A stretch of 64,000 bases of DNA, from the NCBI RefSeq assembly GCF_014596525.1, contig NZ_MSJP01000079.1:1-64000 (forward strand), given 5' to 3'. This document shows positions 40,173-48,586 of this stretch, one piece after another (position 1 is the first letter of the stretch; each line of letters starts with the position of its first letter). The notes under the pieces were generated by a model. It did not search any database. It worked only from the letters and a program-made list of their open reading frames with translations, and was not told the origin of the DNA. Made by a program: the position numbers and the translations under genes. This stretch comes from Streptomyces sp. CBMA291 (GTDB lineage: Bacteria > Actinomycetota > Actinomycetes > Streptomycetales > Streptomycetaceae).

Positions 40173-41135
40173 ATGGCTGAGATCCTCGTCTACGTCGACC
40201 ACGTCGACGGAGCCGTCCGCAAGCCCACCCTGGAGCTGCTGACCCTCGCCCGCCGCATCGGCGAGCCGGTCGCCGTCGCCCTCGGCAACGGCGCCGCCGA
40301 CACCGCCGCCGCGCTCGCCGAGCACGGCGCGGTGAAGGTCCTCACCGCCGACGCGCCGGAGTTCGCCGAGTACCTCGTCGTCCCGAAGGTCGACGCCCTC
40401 CAGGCCGCCTACGAGGCCGTGTCCCCGGCCGCCGTGCTCGTCCCGTCCTCCGCCGAGGGCAAGGAGATCGCGGCCCGCCTCGCCGTCCGCATCGGCTCCG
40501 GCCTCATCACCGACGCCGTGGACCTGGAAGCCGGAGACGAGGGCCCGGTCGCGACGCAGGCCGCGTTCGCCGCCTCCTTCACCACCAAGTCCCGTGTCTC
40601 CAAGGGCACCCCGGTCATCACGGTCAAGCCGAACTCGGCCCCCGTCGAGGCCGCCCCGGCCGCCGGCGCCGTCGAGGCCCTCGCGGTCTCCTTCGGCGCG
40701 CTGGCCACCGGCACCAAGGTGACCGCCCGCACCCCGCGCGAGTCCACCGGCCGCCCGGAGCTGACCGAGGCCGCGATCGTGGTCTCCGGCGGCCGAGGCG
40801 TCAACGGCGCCGAGAACTTCGCGATCATCGAGGCGCTCGCCGACTCGCTCGGTGCCGCCGTCGGCGCCTCCCGCGCCGCCGTCGACGCCGGCTGGTACCC
40901 GCACTCCAGCCAGGTCGGCCAGACCGGCAAGTCGGTCTCGCCGCAGCTGTACATCGCCTCCGGCATCTCCGGCGCGATCCAGCACCGCGCGGGCATGCAG
41001 ACCTCGAAGACGATCGTCGCGATCAACAAGGACGCCGAGGCGCCGATCTTCGAGCTGGTCGACTACGGCGTCGTCGGCGACCTGTTCGACGTCGTCCCGC
41101 AGCTCACCGAGGAGATCGAGTCCCGCAAGGGCTGA
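40173..41135 (+). CDS. etfA: Electron transfer flavoprotein alpha subunit
   Basis: A 320-residue FAD-binding subunit. Domain I (about 1-190) begins AEILVYVDHVDGAVRKPTLE. The FAD domain (about 195-318) has TEAAIVVSGGRGVNGAENFA, AAVDAGWYPHSSQVGQTGKS, SPQLYIASGISGAIQHRAGM and KTIVAINKDAEAPIFELVDY, the ETF-alpha signature. Length is normal. AGGAG lies about 12 nt before ATG 40173, a somewhat long spacing. It closes at a strong hairpin. Confidence 0.97.
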   Translation: MAEILVYVDHVDGAVRKPTLELLTLARRIGEPVAVALGNGAADTAAALAEHGAVKVLTADAPEFAEYLVVPKVDALQAAYEAVSPAAVLVPSSAEGKEIAARLAVRIGSGLITDAVDLEAGDEGPVATQAAFAASFTTKSRVSKGTPVITVKPNSAPVEAAPAAGAVEALAVSFGALATGTKVTARTPRESTGRPELTEAAIVVSGGRGVNGAENFAIIEALADSLGAAVGASRAAVDAGWYPHSSQVGQTGKSVSPQLYIASGISGAIQHRAGMQTSKTIVAINKDAEAPIFELVDYGVVGDLFDVVPQLTEEIESRKG

Positions 41136-41155
41136 GCCTCCCTCGTCGTACCGGT

Positions 41156-41194
41156 CCGGGGGCCGCGTGGTGATCGTCACCGCGCGGCCCCCGG
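41156..41194 (+). terminator. Strong terminator of the ETF operon
   Basis: CCGGGGGCCGCG (41156-41167) pairs with CGCGGCCCCCGG (41183-41194), and the inner GGTGA pairs with TCACC around TCG. With the T-G wobble between, this makes an 18-bp stem with a 3-nt loop. TTT follows at 41198-41200. Confidence 0.9.
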
Positions 41195-41265
41195 CCGTTT
41201 CCGGCCACACGGCCGGGCCGTTCCCGGAGGTACGACCGAGGGGCCCGACTCCTTCCGGACACCCA

Positions 41266-41327
41266 TTGACGTGCGCAACACCGCCCACTAACTTCGCCAT
41301 ACGGATTGTCGATTCCGTTCAGCGGAA
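41266..41327 (+). promoter_or_regulatory. Promoter with a downstream IclR-type operator
   Basis: TTGACG (41266-41271), a 17-nt spacer and TAACTT (41289-41294) form a good promoter. About 19 nt after the -10, TTCCG-TTCAG-CGGAA (41313-41327) is a perfect inverted repeat of the type bound by IclR-family regulators. AGGAGG follows and the ATG is at 41344. Binding there would block early elongation. Confidence 0.6.
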
Positions 41328-41343
41328 AACAGGAGGGTGTGGG

Positions 41344-42633
41344 ATGGGTCAGCAGGAGAAGGTGCCGACAAGCCTCGCGGGCGCGGTCAGCGAGGACATC
41401 AGCGCCTCCCTCGCCGCCGTGGACGCCGAACTGGAGCGCCGCTACCCCGGGGACCCCGGCACCCGCCAGCCCGTCCACACCGTGTACGTACCGGGCGACG
41501 CCTTCGAGGCCGGAACCATCCGCTCCTGGGGTGACCGGGCACTCGCCGCCCTCGACGAGCACGCCCCCGACGCCGCCTCCTTCGCCGCCGCCCTCGGCCT
41601 CCCCGACGCCCTCGCCCAGGACGTCTACGACCGAGTCGTCGCCAAGCTGCGCCGCGAGCCCGTCGAAGACCTGCGCATCGACTTCGAGGACGGCTACACC
41701 GGCACGGACGAGGACCGGGACGCCGCCCGCGCCGCCCGCCTCGTCACCGAGGCCCGGCGCGACGGCACCGCGGCCCCGTACACGGGCATCCGCATGAAGT
41801 GCATGGAGTCCGCCGTACGCGACCGGGGCATCCGCACCACCGACGTCTTCCTCACCGGCCTCATGGAGAACGGCGGCCTCCCCGAAGGCCTCGTCCTCAC
41901 CCTCCCCAAGGTGACCTACCCCGAACAGGTCACCGCCTTCGTGCGCCTCCTCGAAGCCTTCGAGAAGGCGCACGGCCTCGACGCGGGCCGCCTCGGCTTC
42001 GAGATCCAGATCGAGACCAGCCAGTCCATCCTCGCCGCCGACGGCACCGCCGCCGTCGCCCGGATGATCGGCGCCGCCGAGGGCCGCGCCACCGGACTGC
42101 ACTACGGCACCTTCGACTACAGCGCCTGCCTCGGCGTCTCCGCCGCCTACCAGGCGAGCGACCACCCGGCCGCCGACCACGCCAAGGCGATCATGCAGGT
42201 CGCCGCCGCGGGCACCGGAGTCCGCGTCTCCGACGGCTCCACCAACGTCCTGCCCGTCGGCACCACCGCCCACGTCCACGAGGCCTGGCGCCTCCACTAC
42301 GGCCTCACCCGACGCGCCCTCGCCCGCGCCTACTACCAGGGCTGGGACATGCACCCCGGCCACATCCCCACCCGCTACGCAGCCGTCTTCGCCTTCTACC
42401 GCGAGGGCTTCGAGACCGCAGCCAAGCGCCTGGCCGCCTACGCCAACCACGCGGGCGGCGACGTCATGGACGAGCCCGCCACCGCCAAGGCCCTCGGCTC
42501 CTACCTCCTCCGGGGCATCGACTGCGGCGCCCTCGACACCGCCGAGGTCGACGCCCTCACCGGACTCGACCGCGCCGCACTCCACCGCTTCGCCGCCCCG
42601 CGCCGGGGCGACCTCACCGCCTCGGCGGAGTAG
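41344..42633 (+). CDS. HpcH/HpaI aldolase or citrate-lyase-like family protein (DUF6986)
   Basis: A 429-residue TIM-barrel protein of the HpcH/HpaI-CitE type. Core motifs are LRIDFEDGYTGTDEDRDAAR (metal-ligand Glu/Asp), GIRMKCMESAVRDRGIRTTD, LGFEIQIETSQSILAADGTA and GLHYGTFDYSACLGVSAAYQ. Such enzymes cleave or form C-C bonds in CoA thioesters or 2-keto acids; this subgroup (I believe DUF6986) is uncharacterised and larger than usual, with an added C-terminal helical part (YYQGWDMHPGHIPTRYAAVF). AGGAGG stands 8 nt before ATG 41344. The IclR-like operator suggests a carbon- or nitrogen-source response. Confidence 0.85.
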   Translation: MGQQEKVPTSLAGAVSEDISASLAAVDAELERRYPGDPGTRQPVHTVYVPGDAFEAGTIRSWGDRALAALDEHAPDAASFAAALGLPDALAQDVYDRVVAKLRREPVEDLRIDFEDGYTGTDEDRDAARAARLVTEARRDGTAAPYTGIRMKCMESAVRDRGIRTTDVFLTGLMENGGLPEGLVLTLPKVTYPEQVTAFVRLLEAFEKAHGLDAGRLGFEIQIETSQSILAADGTAAVARMIGAAEGRATGLHYGTFDYSACLGVSAAYQASDHPAADHAKAIMQVAAAGTGVRVSDGSTNVLPVGTTAHVHEAWRLHYGLTRRALARAYYQGWDMHPGHIPTRYAAVFAFYREGFETAAKRLAAYANHAGGDVMDEPATAKALGSYLLRGIDCGALDTAEVDALTGLDRAALHRFAAPRRGDLTASAE

Positions 42634-42644
42634 CCGGAGCCGCC

Positions 42645-42674
42645 GCCCCGCCCCGGGTTCGCCGGGGGCGGGGC
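42645..42674. terminator. Bidirectional terminator between convergent genes
   Basis: GCCCCGCCCC (42645-42654) and GGGGCGGGGC (42665-42674) are exact complements with a 10-nt loop, between the stops at 42633 (plus) and 42678 (minus). Confidence 0.8.
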
Positions 42675-42677
42675 CCG

Positions 42678-43712
42678 TCAGGCGCCCGGCGGCGGCAGCT
42701 CCCCCGAGCCCCGGACGAGGAGCGTCGTGCCGAGCACCACCCGCTCCGGCGCCCCGCCGCCCCCTTCGAGCCGCCGGAACAGACGCTCCGCCGCCGTCCT
42801 GCCGAGGGCGGCGGCGTCCTGGGCGATCACGGTGATGCCGAGCAGATCGGCCAGCTCGATGTCGTCGAAACCGACCAGCGCCACCGGCCGGGGATGCCCG
42901 GCGAGGACCCGGACCACCGTGACCGTCACCCGGTTGTTCCCCGCGAAGAACGCCGTCACGGGCTCCGGTCCCGTCAGCATCCCCCGTACCGCCGCACGCA
43001 CCCGCCCGGGGTCGGTGGGCCCGAGCGCCACCCACGCGTCCCTGACCGGCAGCCCCGCGTCCTCCATCGCCGCGCGGTAGCCGCGCAGCCGCTCGGCCGA
43101 GGTGTGGATACGGGGCCGGTCGCCGATGAAACCGATCCGGCGATGCCCGTGGGCGATCAGATGCGCCACCCCCTCAAGGGACCCGCCGAAACTGTCCGAG
43201 AGCACGGCGTCCGCCTCGATGAGCCCCGCGGGCCGGTCCACGAAGACGGTGGCGACACCCGCCCTGATCTCCGGCTCCAGATAACGGTGGTCGTCGCCGG
43301 AGGGGATCACGATCAGACCGTCGACCCGGCGCGCGCACAGGGCGAGCGCCAACTCCTGCTCCCGGTCCGGGTCCTCGGCGCTCGACCCGTTGACGAGCAG
43401 CGCCCCGTGCGCCCGCGCGACCTCCTCCACCGCCCGGCTGAGCGGACCGTAGAACGGGTCGGCGAGGTCCTCCAGGACGAGACCGACGGTCGCGGTGCGG
43501 CCCTTGCGCAGCACCCTCGCGCTGTCGTTGCGGCGGAACCCGAGCACCTCGATGGCCGCCTGGACCCGCCGCTCGGTCTCCGCCGTCACCCCCGGCTCGC
43601 CGTTCACCACCCGGGACACCGTTTTCAGGCCGACGCCTGCGCGCGCGGCGACGTCCTTCATCGTGGGCCGGTTTCCGTAGCGGTGGTCGGGGCGGCGAGC
43701 GGTGTCGGCCAC
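42678..43712 (-). CDS. LacI-family transcriptional repressor
   Basis: A 344-residue sugar-responsive repressor. The HTH is PTMKDVAARAGVGLKTVSRV, then VNGEPGVTAETERRVQAAIE with the hinge VLGFRRNDSARVLRKG. The periplasmic-binding-like domain follows (TATVGLVLEDLADPFYGPLS, DGLIVIPSGDDH, GVATVFVDRPAG, HRRIGFIGDRP, PVALVGFDDIELADLLGITV). The GTG at 43712 has GGAGG about 10 nt upstream. It is divergent from a ROK kinase, with a perfect LacI-type operator between them, so it most likely represses itself and the kinase. The inducer is probably the kinase's sugar or its phosphate. Confidence 0.95.
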   Translation of the reverse strand: MADTARRPDHRYGNRPTMKDVAARAGVGLKTVSRVVNGEPGVTAETERRVQAAIEVLGFRRNDSARVLRKGRTATVGLVLEDLADPFYGPLSRAVEEVARAHGALLVNGSSAEDPDREQELALALCARRVDGLIVIPSGDDHRYLEPEIRAGVATVFVDRPAGLIEADAVLSDSFGGSLEGVAHLIAHGHRRIGFIGDRPRIHTSAERLRGYRAAMEDAGLPVRDAWVALGPTDPGRVRAAVRGMLTGPEPVTAFFAGNNRVTVTVVRVLAGHPRPVALVGFDDIELADLLGITVIAQDAAALGRTAAERLFRRLEGGGGAPERVVLGTTLLVRGSGELPPPGA

Positions 43713-43794
43713 GGTGCGCGGTTCCTCCGTCAAGGGTCGGAGATCGGGCGGCGGCCTTCTGCCGAGCGATGCCCGACCGTCTCTCTCGGGCCGA

Positions 43795-43847
43795 AGCATA
43801 GAGGCTGGACAACGTTGTCAAGCCGAGCGGAGACTGTACGGTACCGT
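43795..43847. promoter_or_regulatory. Shared LacI operator with two overlapping divergent promoters
   Basis: GACAACGTTGTC (43808-43819) is a perfect 12-bp palindrome of LacI-family type. Its right half supplies the -35 of a plus-strand promoter (TTGTCA 43815-43820, 16 nt, TACGGT 43837-43842) reading into the ROK gene. It also supplies the -35 of a minus-strand promoter (TTGACA 43821-43816, 15 nt, TATGCT 43800-43795) reading into the lacI-type gene. A second palindrome, ACGGTACCGT, covers 43838-43847. Confidence 0.82.
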
Positions 43848-43884
43848 CCTGCTTCCGCCCGCCCCGACTGGAGATCCCGCGCCC

Positions 43885-44901
43885 ATGCAGACCGAATCCG
43901 ACCCGGGCTCCGCCGAAGGCCTCGTCATCGCCCTCGACATCGGCGGCACCAAGATCGCCGGAGCCCTGGTCGACGCCGGGGGAGACATCCGGGTCCGCGC
44001 CCTGCGGCCCACGCCCGCGCGGGAGGACGGCGAGACGGTGATGCGCGCGGTCGAAGCGGTGCTCACGCGGCTGTCCGCTTCCCCGCTCTGGGACGCGGCC
44101 GGGGCCGTCGGCATCGGCAGCGCGGGGCCCGTGGACGCCGAGCGGGGGACCGTCAGCCCGGTCAACGTGCCGGGCTGGCGAGCGTATCCGCTGGTGGAAC
44201 GGGTGCGCCGGGCGACGGGCGGACGGCCCGTCACCCTGGTCGGCGACGGCGTCGCCATGGCGGCGGCCGAACACTGGCTCGGTGCGGCCCGGGGCCATGA
44301 CAACGCGCTGGGCCTGGTGGTCTCCACGGGCGTCGGCGGCGGGCTCGTCCTCGGCGGCCGACTCCACCCGGGCCCCACCGGAAACGCCGGTCACATCGGC
44401 CACATCGTGGTGGACCTGGACGGCGACCCCTGCGCCTGCGGCGGACGCGGCTGCGTGGAGCGCCTTGCCAGCGGCCCGCACCTGGCCCGCCGCGCCCTGG
44501 GGAACGGCTGGCGGCCGGGACGCGACGGCGACGCCTCCGCCGCAGGGGTGGCCGCCGCCGCCCACGCGGGGGACCCGATCGCCCTCGCCGCCTTCGCACG
44601 GGCGGCGAGGGCCCTGGCGGCGGGCATCGCCACCACGGCGGCCCTCGTCGAGATCGACATCGCGGTCGTGGGCGGCGGCGTCGCCCGCGCGGGCGAGATC
44701 CTGTTCACCCCGCTCCGCCACGCCCTCGCCGAGTACGCCACCCTGTCCTTCCTCCGCGACCTGACGGTGCTCCCGGCCGCCACGGGCACCGACGCGGGCC
44801 TCCTGGGCGCGGCGGCTGCGGCCTGGGCGGGCCCGGGAGGCCCGGCGGGTGCGCAGGGCAGCCGGCCGGGGCGGGAACCAGGCGACTCGACGGAGGCGTG
44901 A
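43885..44901 (+). CDS. ROK-family sugar kinase (glucokinase-like)
   Basis: A 338-residue cytoplasmic sugar kinase. LVIALDIGGTKIAGALVDAG has the phosphate-1 motif at about 18-23; GIGSAGPVDAERGTVSPVNV and NAGHIGHIVVDLDG carry the sugar-binding ExGH-like region (here GHIGH, with the usual Glu replaced). CACGGRGCVE is the ROK zinc motif CxCGxxGCxE. VVGGGVARAGEIL is the adenosine motif. ATG 43885 has GGAG 11 nt upstream. Divergent LacI control suggests a specific sugar (glucose, fructose, mannose or an amino sugar) rather than a housekeeping role. The C-terminus ends in a Gly/Pro-rich tail. Confidence 0.92.
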   Translation: MQTESDPGSAEGLVIALDIGGTKIAGALVDAGGDIRVRALRPTPAREDGETVMRAVEAVLTRLSASPLWDAAGAVGIGSAGPVDAERGTVSPVNVPGWRAYPLVERVRRATGGRPVTLVGDGVAMAAAEHWLGAARGHDNALGLVVSTGVGGGLVLGGRLHPGPTGNAGHIGHIVVDLDGDPCACGGRGCVERLASGPHLARRALGNGWRPGRDGDASAAGVAAAAHAGDPIALAAFARAARALAAGIATTAALVEIDIAVVGGGVARAGEILFTPLRHALAEYATLSFLRDLTVLPAATGTDAGLLGAAAAAWAGPGGPAGAQGSRPGREPGDSTEA

Positions 44902-45223
44902 CGGAGATGGTGGGAGCGTGACGGGGACAGCGGGGAGTGACGGGGTGCGGTGGAGGGGGAGGCGGACGAAGGGGGCGTGAGACGGACCGGCAGGGGGGGC
45001 GAGGCGGACCGGCGGGGCGGTGGCCCGGAGCGGTGAAGCAGGGGCACAGACCGGCGGCAAGTGACACGGACCGGCAGGTCGGCGGGGCCCGCGCCGGGCG
45101 CGCCGCACGTGCGCCGGGCGCCCGGTCGGCCGCACTCCGTCCACGCGTGCCCGGACATGTGTTCACGGGTTTCCGTGGCAGGGTGTGGGGCAAGCCACAG
45201 GGGGCCGTCGAAGAGGGGGAATC
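44902..45223 (+). other. G-rich spacer without a gene
   Basis: This 322-bp gap is low-complexity: repeated GACGG/GGACCGGCGGG motifs at 44902-45020, then mixed GC-rich sequence. I see no ORF with coding features and no strong hairpin. The promoter of the TmrB-NUDIX gene should lie in its right part; GAAGAGGGGG before 45224 is the ribosome site. Confidence 0.45.
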
Positions 45224-46258
45224 GTGATCGTCTGGCTCAACGGCGCGTTCGGCGCGGGGAAGACCTCCACCGCACGTGAACTGGTCGACCTGATCCCGAA
45301 CAGCACGCTGTACGACCCCGAGGCCACCGGCGGCAGCCTGCGGGCCCTGCTGCCGGCCAAGCGGCTCGCGGAGGTCGAGGACTACCAGGACCTGCCGATG
45401 TGGCGGCGCCTGGTGGTGGACACGGCCGCCGCCCTGCTCGCCGAGGTCGGCGGCGTCCTGGTGGTCCCGATGACCCTGCTGCGCCAGGAGTACCGGGACG
45501 AGATCTTCGGCGGGCTCGCCGCCCGCCGCATCGATGTGCGCCATGTCCTCCTCGCCTCGGAGGAAACGATCCTGCGCCGACGGATCGAGGACCGCGCCGA
45601 CTACGGCGACCCCGAGACCGACGCCCGCGTCCGCGACTGGTGCCACGCCCACCTCGCGCCCTACCGCGAAGCCCTCGGCTGGCTCGCCGCCGACGCGTAC
45701 ACCGTCGACACCTCGGCACTGAGCGCGTCCGAGACGGCCCGGGACATCGCCGACGCGCTCGAATCCGGGCGCGCCGCCTCCTGCGGGATCGTCCAGACCC
45801 CCCGGCCGACCCGGGAGACGCTCGCCTCGGGCGTCCTCCTCTTCGACGAGCACGGCCGCTTCCTGCTCGTCGACCCCACCTACAAGCCCGGCTGGGAGTT
45901 CCCCGGCGGCGTCGTCGAGTCCGGCGAGGCCCCGGCCCGCGCGGGCATGCGCGAGGTCACCGAGGAACTGGGCCTCGAACTCGCCGCCGTACCCCGGCTG
46001 CTGCTCGTCGACTGGGAGCCCCCCGAGCCGCCCGCGTACGGCGGACTGCGCTTCCTCTTCGACGGCGGCGGACTCGGCGCGGCCGACATCGGGCGCCTCC
46101 GCCTCCCCGGCGCCGAACTGCGCGACTGGCGCTTCGTCACCGAGGAGGAGGCGGCGGACCTGCTGCCGCCCGTCCGCTACCGCCGCCTCCGCTGGGCCCT
46201 GCGCGCCCGCGAGCGCGGCACCGTCCTCAACCTGGAGGCGGGCGTCCCGGCCGACTGA
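45224..46258 (+). CDS. TmrB-like ATP-binding domain fused to a NUDIX hydrolase
   Basis: A 344-residue two-domain protein. Residues about 1-175 match TmrB, the tunicamycin-resistance ATP-binding protein: MIVWLNGAFGAGKTSTAREL (Walker A GAFGAGKT at 7-14), STLYDPEATGGSLRALLP, VVPMTLLRQEYRDEIFGGLA and VRHVLLASEETILRRRIEDR. Residues about 195-330 form a NUDIX domain with the full box in GGVVESGEAPARAGMREVT and EELGLE. NUDIX domains hydrolyse nucleoside diphosphates linked to other groups, so resistance to, or repair of, a nucleoside-type compound is an attractive inference. The GTG at 45224 has GAGGGGG 5 nt upstream. Confidence 0.9.
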   Translation: MIVWLNGAFGAGKTSTARELVDLIPNSTLYDPEATGGSLRALLPAKRLAEVEDYQDLPMWRRLVVDTAAALLAEVGGVLVVPMTLLRQEYRDEIFGGLAARRIDVRHVLLASEETILRRRIEDRADYGDPETDARVRDWCHAHLAPYREALGWLAADAYTVDTSALSASETARDIADALESGRAASCGIVQTPRPTRETLASGVLLFDEHGRFLLVDPTYKPGWEFPGGVVESGEAPARAGMREVTEELGLELAAVPRLLLVDWEPPEPPAYGGLRFLFDGGGLGAADIGRLRLPGAELRDWRFVTEEEAADLLPPVRYRRLRWALRARERGTVLNLEAGVPAD

Positions 46259-46291
46259 CGGCGGGGGAGCCCTGCGGGCCCCGTCCACCGA

Positions 46292-46972
46292 CTACGGCGC
46301 GGCCGCCGTCAGCCGGGCCGCCGTGTCCTCGGTCACCGGGGCGCCGTGGCCGCAGCACAGGACCGAAGGGGCCAGCGCGGCGAGGGCGCGCATCGACCGC
46401 GCGGCCAGGGCGCGGTCGACATGGAGCACGCCGAACATGACCTCGCCCACGGACGCCACCGTGTCCCCGGCGAACAGCACGCCATGGCGCGGCAGATGGA
46501 CCGCGATCGAACCGGGCGTGTGCCCCGGCGTGTGGACCACGAAGGCCCCGTCGCCGAACCCCAGCTCCTCCCCGTCCTCGACCTCCCGGTCGACCCGGGT
46601 CGGCGGTGCTTCCGGAGAGGTCAGACCGTGCTCGAAGATCGGCACCTCCCAGTCGAGCAGCTCGGGCTCCGGCACCGGCGCCTCGCCCCGGATCACGGGA
46701 GCGTCGAGCCGGTGCGCGACGATCTCGGCGCCGTGCCGGTCGGCGAGCGCGAGCGCCGAGCCCACATGGTCCCGGTGGCAGTGGGTGAGCACGATCCGCC
46801 GCAGCCGGTCCGGATCGAGACCGGCCGCCCGTATCGTCCGCGCCGTCGTGTCCGCCGTACCGGCCCAACCGGCGTCGATCAGCGTCAACTCCTCCTCGTC
46901 CCGCCACAGATAGGCCTGGCCGATGGAGAAGTCGAGGAGGTGAAGCCGAGGGGTGACCGGAAGGAGTTCCAT
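46292..46972 (-). CDS. Metallo-beta-lactamase-fold hydrolase
   Basis: A 226-residue MBL-fold enzyme. The zinc motif is VLTHCHRDHVGSALALADRH (HxHxDH), with TPGHTPGSIAVHLPRHGVLF as the third metal region, GVLFAGD as the bridging Asp, and a late His in CCGHGAPV. The pattern is closest to glyoxalase II-like or lactonase-type hydrolases; substrate unknown. The N-terminus has LIDAGWAGTADTTARTIRAA, the usual second strand. It converges on the TmrB-NUDIX gene with 33 bp between. Confidence 0.92.
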   Translation of the reverse strand: MELLPVTPRLHLLDFSIGQAYLWRDEEELTLIDAGWAGTADTTARTIRAAGLDPDRLRRIVLTHCHRDHVGSALALADRHGAEIVAHRLDAPVIRGEAPVPEPELLDWEVPIFEHGLTSPEAPPTRVDREVEDGEELGFGDGAFVVHTPGHTPGSIAVHLPRHGVLFAGDTVASVGEVMFGVLHVDRALAARSMRALAALAPSVLCCGHGAPVTEDTAARLTAAAP

Positions 46973-47057
46973 ACGGCGAACCTACGCGTCCGCGCGGGTC
47001 CGCCGTATGCCTCTTACGCTCTCGGCGAGCTTCGCCGAACGCTGAACCGGCGTAGCG

Positions 47058-48422
47058 TCAGCCCTGCTTGGAGCGGGCGTAGTTGGCGAGGAAGTGCGCC
47101 TCGGCCACGGAGAGGCGCTCCAGCTCCTCAGGCGAGACCGACTCGTTCGGCGCGTGGATCTGCGCCTCCGGCTCGCTCAGGCCGATCAGCAGGATCTCCG
47201 CCTCCGGGTAGAGCGAGGCCAGTGTGTTGCAGAGCGGGATCGAGCCGCCGAGACCCGCCGTCTGCATCTCCTCGCCCGGGTACGCGACCCGCATCGCCTC
47301 CGCCATCGACGCGTACGCCGGGCTCGACGTGTCCGCCTGGAACGGCTGGCCCTGACCGACCTGCTCCAGGGTCACCCGGGCGTTCCACGGCGTGTGCTTC
47401 TCGATGTGCGCGAAGAGCAGCTTCGTCGCCTCGGCCGCGTCCTGACCCGGCGGCACCCGCAGGCTCACCTGCGCGCGCGCCGAGGACGGCACCGACGGGG
47501 TCGCACCGGCCACCGGCTGGCAGTCGATGCCGACCACGGTGACGGCCGGACGGGCCCACACCCGGTCCGCGACGGTCCCGGAGCCCGGCAGGTCGACGCC
47601 CGAGAGGACCTTCGCGTCCCGCCGGAAGTCCTCCTCCGGGTACTGCAACCCCTCCCAGGTGTCGTCGGCGGGCAGCCCGTCGATGACGGTGGAGCCGTCG
47701 GGCCCGCGCAGCGAGTCCAGGACGCGGATCAGCGCGGCCAGCGCGTCCGGAGCGGCGCCGCCGAACTGACCGGAGTGCAGATTGCCCTCAAGGGTCTCGA
47801 TGCCGACCCGGATCATCGTCATGCCCCGCAGGGTCGCCGTCACCGTCGGCAGGCCCACCCGGAAGTTGCCCGCGTCGCCGATCACGATGGCGTCGGAGAC
47901 GAGGACCTCCGGGTGCTGCTCGGCGTACCGCTCCAGACCGCCGGTGCCCTGCTCCTCCGAACCCTCGACGATCACCTTGACCGTCACCGGGACGCCGCCG
48001 TTCGCCTTCAGGGCGCGCAGCGCGAGCAGGTGCATGACCACACCGCCCTTGCAGTCGGCGGTGCCGCGCCCGTACCAGCGCCCGTTCCGCTCGGTCAGCT
48101 CGAACGGCGGGGTGAGCCACGCCGACTCGTCGAGCTTGGGCTGTACGTCGTAGTGCGCGTAGAGCAGCACCGTCGGCGCGCCGACCGGGCCGGGCAGGAT
48201 GCCGTAGACGGACTGCGAACCGTCCGGGGTGTCGAGCAGCGCCACATCCTGGAAGCCCTCGGCGCGCAGCGCGTCCGCGACCCAGTTCGCCGCGCCCTCG
48301 CACTCGCTGCGGGGGGCCACGGTCTCGTCCGCGACCGACTCGAAGGCCACCAGCTCGGTGAGCTCGTCCTTGGCGCGTGGCATCAGGGACCGGACGGTCT
48401 CGGCGATCGGATTCGAGGTCAT
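47058..48422 (-). CDS. M20-family dipeptidase
   Basis: A 454-residue cytoplasmic zinc peptidase of the M20 family. Metal and catalytic motifs are VLLYAHYDVQPK (first His and Asp), WYGRGTADCKGGVVMHLLAL (bridging Asp), VIVEGSEEQGTGGL (catalytic Glu pair), DAIVIGDAGNF, and GGSIPLCNTL then QIHAPNESV near the end (last His). The lid dimerisation domain (about 210-330) is present. ATG 48422 has AGGAG 8 nt upstream, preferred over the GTG at 48428. It would cleave dipeptides for amino-acid recovery. Confidence 0.95.
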   Translation of the reverse strand: MTSNPIAETVRSLMPRAKDELTELVAFESVADETVAPRSECEGAANWVADALRAEGFQDVALLDTPDGSQSVYGILPGPVGAPTVLLYAHYDVQPKLDESAWLTPPFELTERNGRWYGRGTADCKGGVVMHLLALRALKANGGVPVTVKVIVEGSEEQGTGGLERYAEQHPEVLVSDAIVIGDAGNFRVGLPTVTATLRGMTMIRVGIETLEGNLHSGQFGGAAPDALAALIRVLDSLRGPDGSTVIDGLPADDTWEGLQYPEEDFRRDAKVLSGVDLPGSGTVADRVWARPAVTVVGIDCQPVAGATPSVPSSARAQVSLRVPPGQDAAEATKLLFAHIEKHTPWNARVTLEQVGQGQPFQADTSSPAYASMAEAMRVAYPGEEMQTAGLGGSIPLCNTLASLYPEAEILLIGLSEPEAQIHAPNESVSPEELERLSVAEAHFLANYARSKQG

Positions 48423-48586
48423 GGGCACGCTCCTGATGGGTGCGACGTTGACGACAGAGGGACGGCGTCCGGCGTATGTCGTGGTACGCCGAGCGCACCG
48501 TCGATCCTACGGGCGGGGCCCTGGCTACCGCGCCGTAGGATGCGTCAGGAGCAGACCGCCGGTCGGATCAGGAGCAGAAGTACATC

